DNA of 64,000 bases from Spirulina subsalsa PCC 9445 (GTDB taxonomy: Bacteria > Cyanobacteriota > Cyanobacteriia > Cyanobacteriales > Spirulinaceae): the NCBI RefSeq assembly GCF_000314005.1, contig NZ_JH980292.1:383410-447409 (forward strand), read 5' to 3'. A program made the position numbers and the translations under genes. How positions within the stretch are numbered: position 1 is the stretch's first letter; each line of letters starts with the position of its first letter. This document shows, one piece after another, positions 53,901 through 63,330 of the stretch. The notes beneath the pieces are model-generated. The model was not told the origin of the DNA and ran no database searches. It worked only from the letters and a program-made list of their open reading frames with translations.

Positions 53901-54848
53901 ATGACAGGACGCAGGATATTAATTTTTGTCTTATTGGTCGTCTTGGCTATGGTAGCCGTCGTACTAATTCATGGGTCAGGCTCCCCCGCCGGGCCAATGT
54001 TAATTAGTATTTTACTGGTGGCCGTGTTCCCCATCATCTCCGTTGCCGCCACAACCCGCGTCTGGTGGGACTTGATTGATAACTTTCGGGATGATGCCAA
54101 CCTCCGCCATCCAGCCGTTCGATTTTATCTTTATGGTCGGGGAGGGAGCGGTAAAACAACCCTGATTAAAAGTTGGTTGGGGGGAGAAGTTCGACCAGAA
54201 CAAGCGACTAAATATTTTGCCTATTACACAGCGGAAAAATACTTAGACCTCGAAACAAAACGGCGCTGTCGGGTTGTGATTTCTGACTATCAAGGGCAAT
54301 CTCCCTCACAAAACACCCTCAATGCGTCCTCTAAAGTCATTGGCCCCCCCGGACAGCGTTTAGTGAATGGGGTCTTTTTCATTGTAGATATTGCCCCTCG
54401 CATCGAAAAAAATGGTCGTCCTTTAGATACCTACGAATTACTTGAGTGGTTATCAGTCGATACAGAAATGAAAATCCGCAAGCGGGTTGAACAACATTTA
54501 GAGTACATTGTTCCAGCCATTTTAGAAATTGTTTTTTCTACCGTTTATAGTCATAACTTAATCAGTACAACATTAGTGATCAATAAAATAGATTTACTAG
54601 AGAAAGTCGTCGCAATGGGCTGTATTCCGGGAGTCAGTTTAGCCAGTGTTGATGAATATGCCCGCAATTTATTCCGGCGCATTGAATACAATATCCGCGA
54701 AGCTTGTGATAAGGTGACAAGTCCGGATCATAACATTGAATTTTCTGTAGTTTTAGTGAGTGCCTCTAATGGCACGGGGGTTTCTCGTATTTTCAATGAT
54801 ACGATTAAGCGCTACTCGGATATGAATTTGAAAATTGAGGTCAAATAG
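53901..54848 (+). CDS. Membrane-anchored P-loop GTPase-like protein
   Basis: The 315-residue protein has two N-terminal membrane helices (about 5-24 and 32-50). Then comes a nucleotide-binding domain with P-loop GRGGSGKTTL at 79-88, a DxxG-like motif DYQG at 129-132 and the guanine specificity motif NKID at 228-231. This order is typical of GTPases of the TRAFAC or dynamin/AIG type anchored in the inner membrane. No closer family is known. The gene ends just before a MITE-like element. Confidence 0.75.
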   Translation: MTGRRILIFVLLVVLAMVAVVLIHGSGSPAGPMLISILLVAVFPIISVAATTRVWWDLIDNFRDDANLRHPAVRFYLYGRGGSGKTTLIKSWLGGEVRPEQATKYFAYYTAEKYLDLETKRRCRVVISDYQGQSPSQNTLNASSKVIGPPGQRLVNGVFFIVDIAPRIEKNGRPLDTYELLEWLSVDTEMKIRKRVEQHLEYIVPAILEIVFSTVYSHNLISTTLVINKIDLLEKVVAMGCIPGVSLASVDEYARNLFRRIEYNIREACDKVTSPDHNIEFSVVLVSASNGTGVSRIFNDTIKRYSDMNLKIEVK

Positions 54849-54849
54849 T

Positions 54850-54994
54850 TAGGGCGTGCTGAATAACTCTACTCGTGGGGCTAGGGAACAGGGAACAGGG
54901 GAAATTCAGGTTTTTGCCCTCAAGTCTATTTAATTTGGTATAAACGGCTAAAAGTCCTAGTAACACTGCTTAGAGGGATATTCAGCAGACCCTA
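54850..54994. mobile_element. MITE-like inverted-repeat element, 145 bp
   Basis: The ends are TAGGGCGTGCTGAATAA and its inverted partner TAGGGTCTGCTGAATA. The inner 80 bases (CTATTTAATTTGGTATAAAC and TCCTAGTAACACTGCTTAGA) are the reverse of part of the element at 15196-15523. It lies directly behind the GTPase gene. Confidence 0.8.
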
Positions 54995-55010
54995 GTCACG
55001 ATTGACTCTT

Positions 55011-55886
55011 TTATACGACCCCCCGCAGTTCCGTTAATGCGGCGCGTAGTGAGGGGGGATTGTAACCCAAACTAAAGGCCTTGGCACTATCTAAGGAGAG
55101 ATCAGCCGGACGGGGGGCAGCCATTTTAACCTCTTTTTGAGAACAGCCGATTAACCCTGTGCTGGGTAAACCTAAAACCTCTACCATTAAGCAACCAAAT
55201 TCATAACGAGATAGTCTTTCTTTACCCCCCAAGTGAATAATCCCAGAAACCTTTTCTAGGGCGAGTAATAACCCTTCTGTGGCGGTTTTTGCGCTCACGG
55301 GCATTCGGAACTCATCGGTAAATAGTTTTAATTCTTGTTCAGCCCGCAGGGTTTGAATAAAAGGTTGAATAAAACTCTCGGCTGTAGGGGCGGCGACTCC
55401 AAACATGAGAGGCAGACGACAGACGGCTGTTTTGGGATAACGGGCTAACATTCCCTGTTCTGCTTCGGCTTTTTGTTCTCCATAAATGCTGAGAGGACAA
55501 ACGGGGGAGGTTTCGCTGTAGGGGGGGTTAAACCCATCAAAGACTAAATCAGTGGAGGTGAAGACACAGGGGATGTCAGCCTCGGCACATAATTCCGCTA
55601 GGTGGAGGGAAGCGGTTACATTGATTTTATAGGAGGCTTCGGGGTGGGTTTGGCAATAGTTGGGTTTGGAGGCGGCGGCAGTGTGAATGACGGCATCGGG
55701 TTTGATGTCTCGGAAGAGTGTCGTTAAGGCTGAGGTTTGGGTGAGATCGATTGGGCAGAGGTGAACACCGGGTAGGGTGAGGGGATGGGAGGAGTAAGTT
55801 CCGTAAACCTCCCATTCCTTTTGAACCAGTTGGCAGAGATTCCACCCGAGAAAGCCACTGGCTCCTGTGACGAAAAGTTTTTTCAT
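55011..55886 (-). CDS. dTDP-4-dehydrorhamnose reductase-like (RmlD)
   Basis: The 291-residue short-chain reductase has the NAD(P) loop TGASGFLG (residues 6-13), catalytic Y-x3-K in YGEQKAE, and the STDLVFDG segment. RmlD-type enzymes reduce nucleotide-activated sugars for O-antigen or exopolysaccharide. The other rml genes are not present here, so the substrate is open. Confidence 0.8.
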   Translation of the reverse strand: MKKLFVTGASGFLGWNLCQLVQKEWEVYGTYSSHPLTLPGVHLCPIDLTQTSALTTLFRDIKPDAVIHTAAASKPNYCQTHPEASYKINVTASLHLAELCAEADIPCVFTSTDLVFDGFNPPYSETSPVCPLSIYGEQKAEAEQGMLARYPKTAVCRLPLMFGVAAPTAESFIQPFIQTLRAEQELKLFTDEFRMPVSAKTATEGLLLALEKVSGIIHLGGKERLSRYEFGCLMVEVLGLPSTGLIGCSQKEVKMAAPRPADLSLDSAKAFSLGYNPPSLRAALTELRGVV

Positions 55887-56097
55887 GGTTTTAAATCGGG
55901 AAAATTTTCAATAATATTGCGGATTAGTGTATTTTTCGCGGATTGTTCTCTACTTGTGGCGGTTACAAGATGGTTAAGACTGACGCACCATCAAGCAAAC
56001 CACTAAGGGCGTAATGGGAGAGATATCATATTTTTGACCCCTTAACCCGCTAGGATAGTTTCTAACACACCCCACACTCTGCGCTCTCAGGCATCCC

Positions 56098-57879
56098 ATG
56101 AGACTTTTACTGGTTGAAGACGATGACATACTAGCTCAAACCCTTAGTCAAGCCCTAACGGATCAGAATTATGTGGTGGATGTTGCCTATGATGGTGAGG
56201 AAGGATGGGATTATGCCCAATCTTTCACCTATGACCTCATTCTCTTAGATGTTAGTTTACCCAAGCTCAATGGGATTGCTCTGTGTCAACGTTTACGTCA
56301 AGAAGACTGCCACACTCCTATCTTGATGTTAACGGCTCGGGACTCCAGTTCTGATAAAGTGACCGGACTGGATGCGGGGGCCGATGATTATGTGGTCAAA
56401 CCTTGTACGATTTCTGAACTTTTTGCCCGGATTCGCGCCCTGTTGCGGCGACAAAGTGCTTCAGGTGCGCCAATTTTGGCCTGGGAAGAGTTGACGTTAG
56501 ATCCCAGTAGTTGTGATGTCAACTACAAGGGGCAACCTGTGGATCTCTCGCCGAAAGAATATGCTTTGTTGGAACTGTTTTTACGTAATCCCAAGCGAGT
56601 GTTTAATAAAAGCACGATTTTAGAGCATTTATGGTCGTTTGAAGATCCTCCGAGTGATGATACTATCCGAGCGCATATTAAGGGGTTACGGCGTAAATTA
56701 AAGGCTGTAGAGGCGGATCAACTGATTGAAACTATCTATGGGGTGGGTTATCGGCTTAGAGCGTTGCCTGATAAAAAGCCGCCGGAGTCTCCTGTCCCGA
56801 GTAAAGCGGAAAAAACCCGACAAGCGGTTCAGCAAGCATGGGAACAGTTTAAACCTGCAATTCTTAAGCGCTTGATGGTGATTGAACAGGCGATCGCCGC
56901 CTGGGGGAAAAACACCCTTAGCCCAGACCTACAGGAGGATGCCGCCCAACAAGCTCATAAGTTGGTCGGATCTTTGGGAATGTATGGTTTTCCAGAAGCC
57001 TCTCTACTCTCCCGGCAACTCGAACACCAACTCCTGGACTTAACCACCACCTCCCCCCCAATCCTGACCCAACTGCTGCAAACCCTCCGCCAACACATTG
57101 ATCCCCCCTCCACCTTTCCCCTCGTGCTGATCATTGACCCTAATTCCGCTTGGGTGGAACAACTGACCAGCACTGCCCCCCAGTGGTCTGTACGGGTGGC
57201 TAGTGTGGCTCACCTCAAACAAGCTAAAACCTTCCTCAAACAAGAAACCCCCGACCTAATTCTGTTAGATCCTCAAGGGGAGTGGGCAAGTTTAAAGTAT
57301 TTCACCACCCGTTACCCGAAAATTCCGGTTTTAGTGATGACTGTAGGCGATCGCTTTGCCGAACGTCTCACCGTTGCCCGCCTAGGTGGGAAAGGCTTTC
57401 TGGTTAAACCCCTCACCCCAGCCCAAGTCTTTCAATTCATCCAACACACCTTACAAGACCATCAATGCCCCCCCACCCATCTCCTGATCATTGATGATGA
57501 TCTCACCTTCCTCCAAGACGCTAAAACCACCCTGACCCCAGAAGGGTTCACCATTCACACCTGTTCAGATCCCCGCCAGTCTTGGCAACTCCTCACCCAA
57601 ATCAAACCCGATTTATTAATTTTGGCTCTGGAAATGCCCCATATTAGCGGACTGGAACTTTGCCAAGTCATTCGCAATGATCCCACTTGGAAAGTTCTAC
57701 CCATTCTTCTCCTCACTCCTGCTCTTAAAGATCAACCCAACCCGCCTATGCCCGACCGAGGGGCCGACGACTACCTCTCTAAACCCGTTAACCTTTCCCA
57801 ACTCAAAACCCGTATTTATAACCGTTTAGAGCGCACTCGACAACTGCAAAATGCCACCTCAACCCCAGCGTCAAGCTAG
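56098..57879 (+). CDS. OmpR-type regulator with Hpt and two extra receivers
   Basis: The 593-residue protein reads as receiver 1 (1-115: LVEDDDILAQ, LILLDVSLPKLNG with phospho-acceptor Asp, KPCTISELFARI), an OmpR winged helix (about 125-220: SPKEYALLELFLRNPKRVF), an Hpt domain (about 240-325, with phospho-His near 286 in AHKLVGSL), receiver 2 (about 340-455) and receiver 3 (about 460-580). In receiver 3 the phospho-acceptor site reads LLILALEMPHISG, with Ala in place of Asp, so it cannot be phosphorylated there. It is a relay protein; the sensor kinase is not adjacent. Confidence 0.93.
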   Translation: MRLLLVEDDDILAQTLSQALTDQNYVVDVAYDGEEGWDYAQSFTYDLILLDVSLPKLNGIALCQRLRQEDCHTPILMLTARDSSSDKVTGLDAGADDYVVKPCTISELFARIRALLRRQSASGAPILAWEELTLDPSSCDVNYKGQPVDLSPKEYALLELFLRNPKRVFNKSTILEHLWSFEDPPSDDTIRAHIKGLRRKLKAVEADQLIETIYGVGYRLRALPDKKPPESPVPSKAEKTRQAVQQAWEQFKPAILKRLMVIEQAIAAWGKNTLSPDLQEDAAQQAHKLVGSLGMYGFPEASLLSRQLEHQLLDLTTTSPPILTQLLQTLRQHIDPPSTFPLVLIIDPNSAWVEQLTSTAPQWSVRVASVAHLKQAKTFLKQETPDLILLDPQGEWASLKYFTTRYPKIPVLVMTVGDRFAERLTVARLGGKGFLVKPLTPAQVFQFIQHTLQDHQCPPTHLLIIDDDLTFLQDAKTTLTPEGFTIHTCSDPRQSWQLLTQIKPDLLILALEMPHISGLELCQVIRNDPTWKVLPILLLTPALKDQPNPPMPDRGADDYLSKPVNLSQLKTRIYNRLERTRQLQNATSTPASS

Positions 57880-58304
57880 ACCAAGCATTCCAGTAAATTC
57901 GTGATAGCGTGATTAGAACAAGACCAACTTGACGTTTCCACAACCTCAACTCGGTTTTTATCAACCATGTGTAGAATGCGGTAAATCATTAACCGATGTT
58001 CTGCCGCAAGAGAGGTTATACTGGCCAATTCTCGCACTAAAGCCACTTCTGCCGTTGAAATCCAGCGATATTGGAGAATTTCTGAGTAAATCACATAGAG
58101 GCGTTCAATCCGTTTAATATTATTCACCACTTGGTTAAAGGAGAGCGAGGAGACTTGTTGGGAGTCATAAGGGCTGAGGTCTTGAGGCATGAGACAATCC
58201 TTTGGCTGATCCAATCCAGAGACAGATGATAGATAGGAAGACTCAATTAATTCTCTTCCTTCGGGATAGTTTGTTCTGATTTCTTCATAGGATTGCGTCT
58301 TCAT
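57876..58304 (-). CDS. Hypothetical protein, 142 residues
   Basis: The protein has no membrane segment and is helical in its second half (QVVNNIKRIERLYVIYSEIL, STAEVALVRELASITSLAAE, RLMIYRILHMV). Its stop overlaps the end of the response regulator by four bases, tail to tail. No family was recognised. It may belong to the same control circuit by location, but this is only inference. Confidence 0.55.
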   Translation of the reverse strand: MKTQSYEEIRTNYPEGRELIESSYLSSVSGLDQPKDCLMPQDLSPYDSQQVSSLSFNQVVNNIKRIERLYVIYSEILQYRWISTAEVALVRELASITSLAAEHRLMIYRILHMVDKNRVEVVETSSWSCSNHAITNLLECLV

Positions 58305-58822
58305 GACCGTCTTGCCTAGTAAACAATGAATGGGTAAATCTTAATCCCTCCTTCTGGAGGTCACTGGGAATTGAGTGGAGTTGTGACTGTCTATGATAGA
58401 GAGATGGAATCTTTACCACCCGTTCCCTTGAGCCTAGGAAAAGTGATCTGATTAGGTTAACAGTAACTTCAGTCAACTAATAACAGGCTGAAGTTAACTT
58501 TACCAGTAATCATTAGATTAACACCCAAATATGAAAAACTTGGGGAGAAAAAGTGGCATTTTCTTTTTCCCCCCGAGAGGAAAGGTAAACCGGGCGAACA
58601 AGTCAAAATTCCGGCGGCGTTTCCTCCCCGGAAGGAGTGAGAGGAAACGCCGCCGTTTTATCTAGGGTTTGCTGAATAACTCTGCTCCGGGTGGGGAGAG
58701 GGGGGAGATGGGTTGATTACTGTTGCATGAGTGCCTATTCCCGACTCCCTAGGGCGCAAGCATTGCGCCCCTACACCGATTCCCGATTCCCGTTCCCTGT
58801 TCCCCGTTTCCCGTTCCCTGAT
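58305..58822. other. Intergenic with hairpin and MITE end
   Basis: No gene. It contains the perfect hairpin at 58613-58654, one end of the MITE family at 58663-58678 (TAGGGTTTGCTGAATAA), a GGGCGCAAGCATTGCGCCC inverted motif near 58752, and CCCGTTCCCTG tandem units up to the end of the RodZ-like gene. Confidence 0.6.
58613..58654. terminator. Perfect 14-bp hairpin
   Basis: Two 14-base arms GGCGGCGTTTCCTC / GAGGAAACGCCGCC with a 14-base loop pair without a mismatch, followed on the plus strand by GTTTTAT. It may end transcripts of the RodZ-like gene (minus strand) or act in the plus direction. The T-run is short, so the role is tentative. Confidence 0.55.
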
Positions 58823-59848
58823 TCAATTATTCATTAACTCTGGGGGAGCAATGCTGGTGGTTTGTTCTTGCGGGATAACCTTTTGACTATGTTTAGAGGA
58901 CTGGGACACGGATTCTGGAGTGGGTAAAGCCTCAGTATCCACAATAGCACTGACACTTTCTTGATGAGACGATAACCAAGCTAATCCTCCTACCGCACCA
59001 GCGACAAGGGCGGTATAGCCTAAATACATATGCAGGGAGGTCACTTGCCCCACACCTCCATTCAACCCCGGAGAATACCAGGAGGGAACCGCATTATTGG
59101 GCTGTATGGATTTCGGTAATGCCTCCGCTAAGGTCTTACCATCCAATCCCAAGGTATTCCCTAAGCGGCGAATAAAGCCCCGTAAGTAAATGTCCTCGGG
59201 CAGTTGATCAATTCTGCCTTCTTCAAGGGCTTTAATGTAAAACACTTGAACTAATGTTTTGCTGTGTAATTGACCAATCGACATTCCTTGGGCTTCTCGG
59301 GCTTCTTTGAGAGCGTGACCAATTTGCTGACAAATTTCGTTGCGTTCTTGAATCGCGAGTTGGGCGCGTTGGGCTTTGCTCATTCTCTTATGAAGTTTCA
59401 GGAAGTGGTTTTTCGCTTCAGTGGGCGACTCAGTTTCCGGTCGCAATATGGGGATAGGGGTAGACTGTTTGGGTGTTTCCGCGACGGGGTGACTGTCTGA
59501 GGTCTGTTCTTCCCCAGAGTCTTCAACTTCCGTAGCGGCCACATTTTTAGTATTAATGGACACGACTTTACTTTTCGGCAGATTGGGCGCCACGTGATAA
59601 CGCTGGGCAATTTGGCGAACAGCGATGCGAATGGCTTCCCGTCCAAGAGACTGGACTAAGGACTGAGCCTGATTTAATGCCTCTTCGGTGACGGTTTGTA
59701 ATCCGTTCATGGTGCGTTGATAAATCTCACTTTCCATCAGTTCCGCTTCAATTTGCGAAAAGAGGGATTGAACGGCGCCGAGTGAGGTGACATTGTTGTT
59801 GGTTGATGTTGCCGCGCCAGCCTGTGCAACCGCTAGTTGTAATTCCAT
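58823..59848 (-). CDS. RodZ-like membrane HTH protein
   Basis: About 341 residues from ATG 59848. A coiled-coil-like N-terminus (1-100) precedes a linker. A helix-turn-helix domain of the RodZ type follows (IGHALKEAREAQGMSIGQLH, SKTLVQVFYIKALEEG, LPEDIYLRGFIRRLGNTLGL), then a single transmembrane helix near 279-300 (YLGYTALVAGAVGGLAWL) and a short outside tail. RodZ proteins tie the cell-shape machinery to the membrane. The 60 residues upstream of M59848 in the longer frame lack homology signs, so they were left out. Ends next to a repeat. Confidence 0.75.
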   Translation of the reverse strand: MELQLAVAQAGAATSTNNNVTSLGAVQSLFSQIEAELMESEIYQRTMNGLQTVTEEALNQAQSLVQSLGREAIRIAVRQIAQRYHVAPNLPKSKVVSINTKNVAATEVEDSGEEQTSDSHPVAETPKQSTPIPILRPETESPTEAKNHFLKLHKRMSKAQRAQLAIQERNEICQQIGHALKEAREAQGMSIGQLHSKTLVQVFYIKALEEGRIDQLPEDIYLRGFIRRLGNTLGLDGKTLAEALPKSIQPNNAVPSWYSPGLNGGVGQVTSLHMYLGYTALVAGAVGGLAWLSSHQESVSAIVDTEALPTPESVSQSSKHSQKVIPQEQTTSIAPPELMNN

Positions 59849-60006
59849 AGTTCGTTCTGTCTCCGTACCCACATAAATAGCACAATCAAGATTTCGGTGA
59901 TGTTGGTGTGACTCCGGCACCCACCCCCACGATCCTCTGCCCACTCTTTCCCGGAATAGAGGGTTAAATCCGGATAGTTTTGTGCAGGATGGGCGAAAAG
60001 GCGGAC

Positions 60007-60038
60007 AAAAAAAGAGGGGTATCCTCACCGGACACCCC
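60007..60038 (-). terminator. Terminator of the FG-GAP/DUF4114 gene
   Basis: On the minus strand a 9-bp stem GGGGTGTCC / GGATACCCC (one G-T pair, five-base loop) is followed by TCTTTTTTT. It lies 26 bases beyond the stop of the 910-residue gene. Confidence 0.9.
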
Positions 60039-60063
60039 CAAGGGGAAAGTTTAGTTCAAGGGT

Positions 60064-62796
60064 CTAAGCCATTGGAGTGACATCAATGCGCACAATGAGA
60101 TCATTGAAATCGCGATCGCCTCCACCCGGTAGATCCTCAAAACCGATCACGTTGCTACCAAACAACAACACATGATCCACCCGATCGGGATTAGCCCCAA
60201 TAAAGGGGAAGTAAGCCACAATATCACTGGTTCCCTGGACGTTTTGAGGATTGACCGCCAGTAGATCCTGCGTGGTTCCATTAACCACAATAAACGGTGC
60301 ATACAGCGCTCCAGCCGCAAAGACACTGGAGAACTGCGCCACATTTTGATTCCCCACATTAAAGGAAATATCGGGAACTCGGTTGTCAATGGCCGCTTGA
60401 GCGTATCCAGCCTCACCGGGCGCAATCCCATTCACCCGACCACTGGGGTCATCAATGCGATAGAGGTTGAAATTATTGGTAAAAGCCGCCTCACGAAACA
60501 GGGTAAAGGTTGCTCTCACGTTCCCTTGCAGACCTCGCAAATCGAGAATTTCCTGTTCCGGTTGCAGTTGGGTTTGCCGTCCGTCAAATTGAATCCCCAA
60601 GGGAATTCCCCCAGTTTGCCGCAGAGACAAGGATAGATCCCCAAAGTTCAGGGAATACTGACCCGCCGCCGTTTGGGAGACGGCTAATTGAGGACTATTA
60701 TAAGAAACGACCCCATTGGGACTAATGAAGTCCACGCCAAAAACATCCCCCGGTCGGAGATCGGTAAAGATAGAAACTTGTTGATCTGTACCGAAACCAC
60801 TGGGTCGGAAGATACCCGGTAAGACGGAAAATAGGGATTGTTGACCCGCTAATTCTCCGGTGGCTGAGAAGCGGGAAACCCGAATTTCGGAAATATTCCC
60901 GGCATTCGTCCCAGTTAAGCGAAATTCTAAGTTATCTGGTTGTCCGATGCCTAAACGGAATAAACGACTGGTGGGGTCATAAAATAGAACATCCCCTGCC
61001 GGAGGAGGCACAGGAGGCCCCGGAGGAGTGGGAGGCTGTCCGTCTGGAGTGACATTGCCGGAAATGGCAAAATCAAACAGTCCGCTAATAGTGGGGTCGT
61101 TGGCGGCAAAGCGGACTGTGCCTTGGAAGGTGCCGAGATTGGCACTATTCACGGCTACCCCGAAACTGGTGGACTGATTCGGAGCCAGTACAGGATTAAA
61201 CCCTTGGGTATTGAGACTAAAGGCGGGGGTGTCTACGGTCGGGACGGCTAGGATTAAGTTATCTAAGCCGTTGTTGGTGATGGTAAAGGTGGTAAATTGT
61301 CCTGGCGCACCAAAGGCAAGGGTACCTAAGCCAATGGGGGAGGTGGTGCCGTCGGCGATGACTTGTTCTCCCCGTCGGACTTCGATGCGGGATGCCCGTA
61401 CCGTCCCCTGAACCGTAAAATCAAAGGGTTGAGTAATATTAGGGTCATCTACGGCAAAACTCACCACACTAGAAACTTGACTATTGAGATTATTTAAGTT
61501 TCCACTATTGAGAGCAACTGTAAAGCTGGTGGTTTCATCGGGGGCGAGAACCGATTGAAACCCGGTTTGATTAAGGGTAAATAAATTGGGGTTAGCAATG
61601 GTCGGAGTTCCCAAATTCATGGTCGTCCGACCAACGTTAGTAATCTGAAAAGTTGTGGCAACGGCCGCCTGATTGAAACTAACATCAGTAATGGCAAGGG
61701 TTGTCCCATCTATCACTAATTGGTTAGTATCTAATCGTTCAACTTGAATTTCGGGGAAGAGGGTTTCATTGAGGAAAAAACGCAGCCCGATTTCTTCTTG
61801 TTGAACCCCAACTAACGCATCCGGTCTACCATCTTCAGTCAAATCCCCAAAGGCAATAGTAGCCCGTTGTCCCCTGGATCCACCGGGTAACTCATTAAAG
61901 GATTTAAAGGGGTTTATATCATCTCGTTGAACAAAGTTGGGAGATTGAACTGTTCCGGTGTTTTGATAATAAATAATTTGTCCGTTTTTCTGTCCAATAA
62001 AGACATCATAGGTCTGTTGATTGCTATATTGGAGAAAAGAAGGATAGAGGATTTCAAATACTTCTGTGCTATTAACCGGTCCCACACCATTTAACGGGTT
62101 ATCCGCTCCTGTTCTTGGAGCAAAACTTATTTCATTGAGTTGAATTTGCCCGTCTAAGTTTGTATCTTGGGTGGTGTTTTGATAATAAACAATATAGGGA
62201 GCTGTAGGATTTGCCCGGTTGTTATACTGACCGATAAATAAATCTGACCTACCATCTCCATTAATATCTACAAATGTGGGAGCAGCATAGGCTGTGGCGG
62301 CTGTGATACCAAAGAGATTTCCCTGTTCGGTAGAACGATCTGCATTAGCCCGATTCAGTTCTCCGGTGCCTCCTTGGGAAGTCGGGATGGGATCTTTAAA
62401 TCTAGGATTCGTTGCTGAACCAATATTTTGGAAAAAGAAGAGTTCTCCGTCCCCCGCACCGAGGAATAAATCTAAGTCTCCATCCCCATCAATATCCGCA
62501 AAGGCTGGGATGAGGGGAGTTCCAAACTGGGTGTCTACTGCATCTTCAATCCGAATGTGTCGGAAGGGATCATTCTGAGTTCCTGTGAGGTCTTCATATT
62601 GACCGTCTTCGTTTAATTTAAAAAAGGCGACTCTTCCTGCGTTTGTCCCAATGACGGCTTCAAGCCGACCATCTCCAGTCAAATCAACAAGGAGCGGGGC
62701 GGTGAGGGCTCGTGAGGTTGTATTTACTAAGACCAGGCCATTATTGGTCACTGGATCATTAACAGGAAGTTGGAGAGTAAAAACGTTTTCTGCCAT
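60064..62796 (-). CDS. FG-GAP/VCBS repeat protein with DUF4114
   Basis: The 910-residue protein has FG-GAP/VCBS-type repeats in the first 340 residues with Ca-binding motifs (DLTGDGRLEAVIG, DIDGDGDLDLFLGAGDG, DINGDGRSDLFIGQYN). Then come two choice-of-anchor-D-like units (about 360-600, ITNVGRTTMNLGTPTI and FTITNNGLDNLILAVPT), a Pro-rich linker (about 640) and a C-terminal domain with FEDLPGGGDRDFNDLIVRID, the DUF4114 mark. No signal peptide is visible, so export is probably by a type I system with a C-terminal signal. A surface or matrix role is likely. Confidence 0.85.
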   Translation of the reverse strand: MAENVFTLQLPVNDPVTNNGLVLVNTTSRALTAPLLVDLTGDGRLEAVIGTNAGRVAFFKLNEDGQYEDLTGTQNDPFRHIRIEDAVDTQFGTPLIPAFADIDGDGDLDLFLGAGDGELFFFQNIGSATNPRFKDPIPTSQGGTGELNRANADRSTEQGNLFGITAATAYAAPTFVDINGDGRSDLFIGQYNNRANPTAPYIVYYQNTTQDTNLDGQIQLNEISFAPRTGADNPLNGVGPVNSTEVFEILYPSFLQYSNQQTYDVFIGQKNGQIIYYQNTGTVQSPNFVQRDDINPFKSFNELPGGSRGQRATIAFGDLTEDGRPDALVGVQQEEIGLRFFLNETLFPEIQVERLDTNQLVIDGTTLAITDVSFNQAAVATTFQITNVGRTTMNLGTPTIANPNLFTLNQTGFQSVLAPDETTSFTVALNSGNLNNLNSQVSSVVSFAVDDPNITQPFDFTVQGTVRASRIEVRRGEQVIADGTTSPIGLGTLAFGAPGQFTTFTITNNGLDNLILAVPTVDTPAFSLNTQGFNPVLAPNQSTSFGVAVNSANLGTFQGTVRFAANDPTISGLFDFAISGNVTPDGQPPTPPGPPVPPPAGDVLFYDPTSRLFRLGIGQPDNLEFRLTGTNAGNISEIRVSRFSATGELAGQQSLFSVLPGIFRPSGFGTDQQVSIFTDLRPGDVFGVDFISPNGVVSYNSPQLAVSQTAAGQYSLNFGDLSLSLRQTGGIPLGIQFDGRQTQLQPEQEILDLRGLQGNVRATFTLFREAAFTNNFNLYRIDDPSGRVNGIAPGEAGYAQAAIDNRVPDISFNVGNQNVAQFSSVFAAGALYAPFIVVNGTTQDLLAVNPQNVQGTSDIVAYFPFIGANPDRVDHVLLFGSNVIGFEDLPGGGDRDFNDLIVRIDVTPMA

Positions 62797-63330
62797 GATG
62801 GTTGATGCAGTCTAAAAGTAGATTGGGTTTATTGGTGGATCAGGAATTGGCTAGGGCTGAGTCGGGAACAAGAAAATGATCGGCAAAACAAAGATGATCG
62901 TCAAGAAGATTACAGTGGTTTGGAATGCACTGGCCATATTGTAGGGCGGTTTGCCCGGATTGATCATCGTTTTTTGCGAGAATCTTGGCAACCTAAGACA
63001 GGGAAGATTCGGGGGCATGGGATCTTTCTTCGAATTATCATCGACTCCTCCAAACGACAGGAATTGCCATTCAAAACTAACCGCTCTGACACGCTCTATA
63101 ACCTTTAATCTATGACCTTGGGACTTTATGACCTTTGGATTTTATGACTGGAGGATGAGGGTATTCGGGACAAAGGGAGATTAAGGAGGAGGATGGGACA
63201 ATCCGAGGATGTAAGTGGGAGGAGGAGAAAAAGCGGAAAGTTTACGGGTTAGAAGAACTGGGATTTTCATACTCACCGCCCTAAAAGGGCGAGGCTTTAA
63301 ACCCAAAAGATTTCGGCAAGTTGCAGGGCG
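62797..63330. other. Intergenic with IS605-like end
   Basis: It contains a 62-codon open frame at 62920-63108 (plus strand) with no known relation. At about 63265-63305 the tail CCGCCCTAAAAGGGCGAGGC and CTTTAAACCC folds into the hairpin typical of IS200/IS605 right ends. No tnpB is attached. Confidence 0.45.

Noticed and set aside
62920-63108. 62-codon plus-strand frame upstream of the DUF4114 gene
   Set aside because: No recognisable protein family or ribosome-binding site; compatible with chance.
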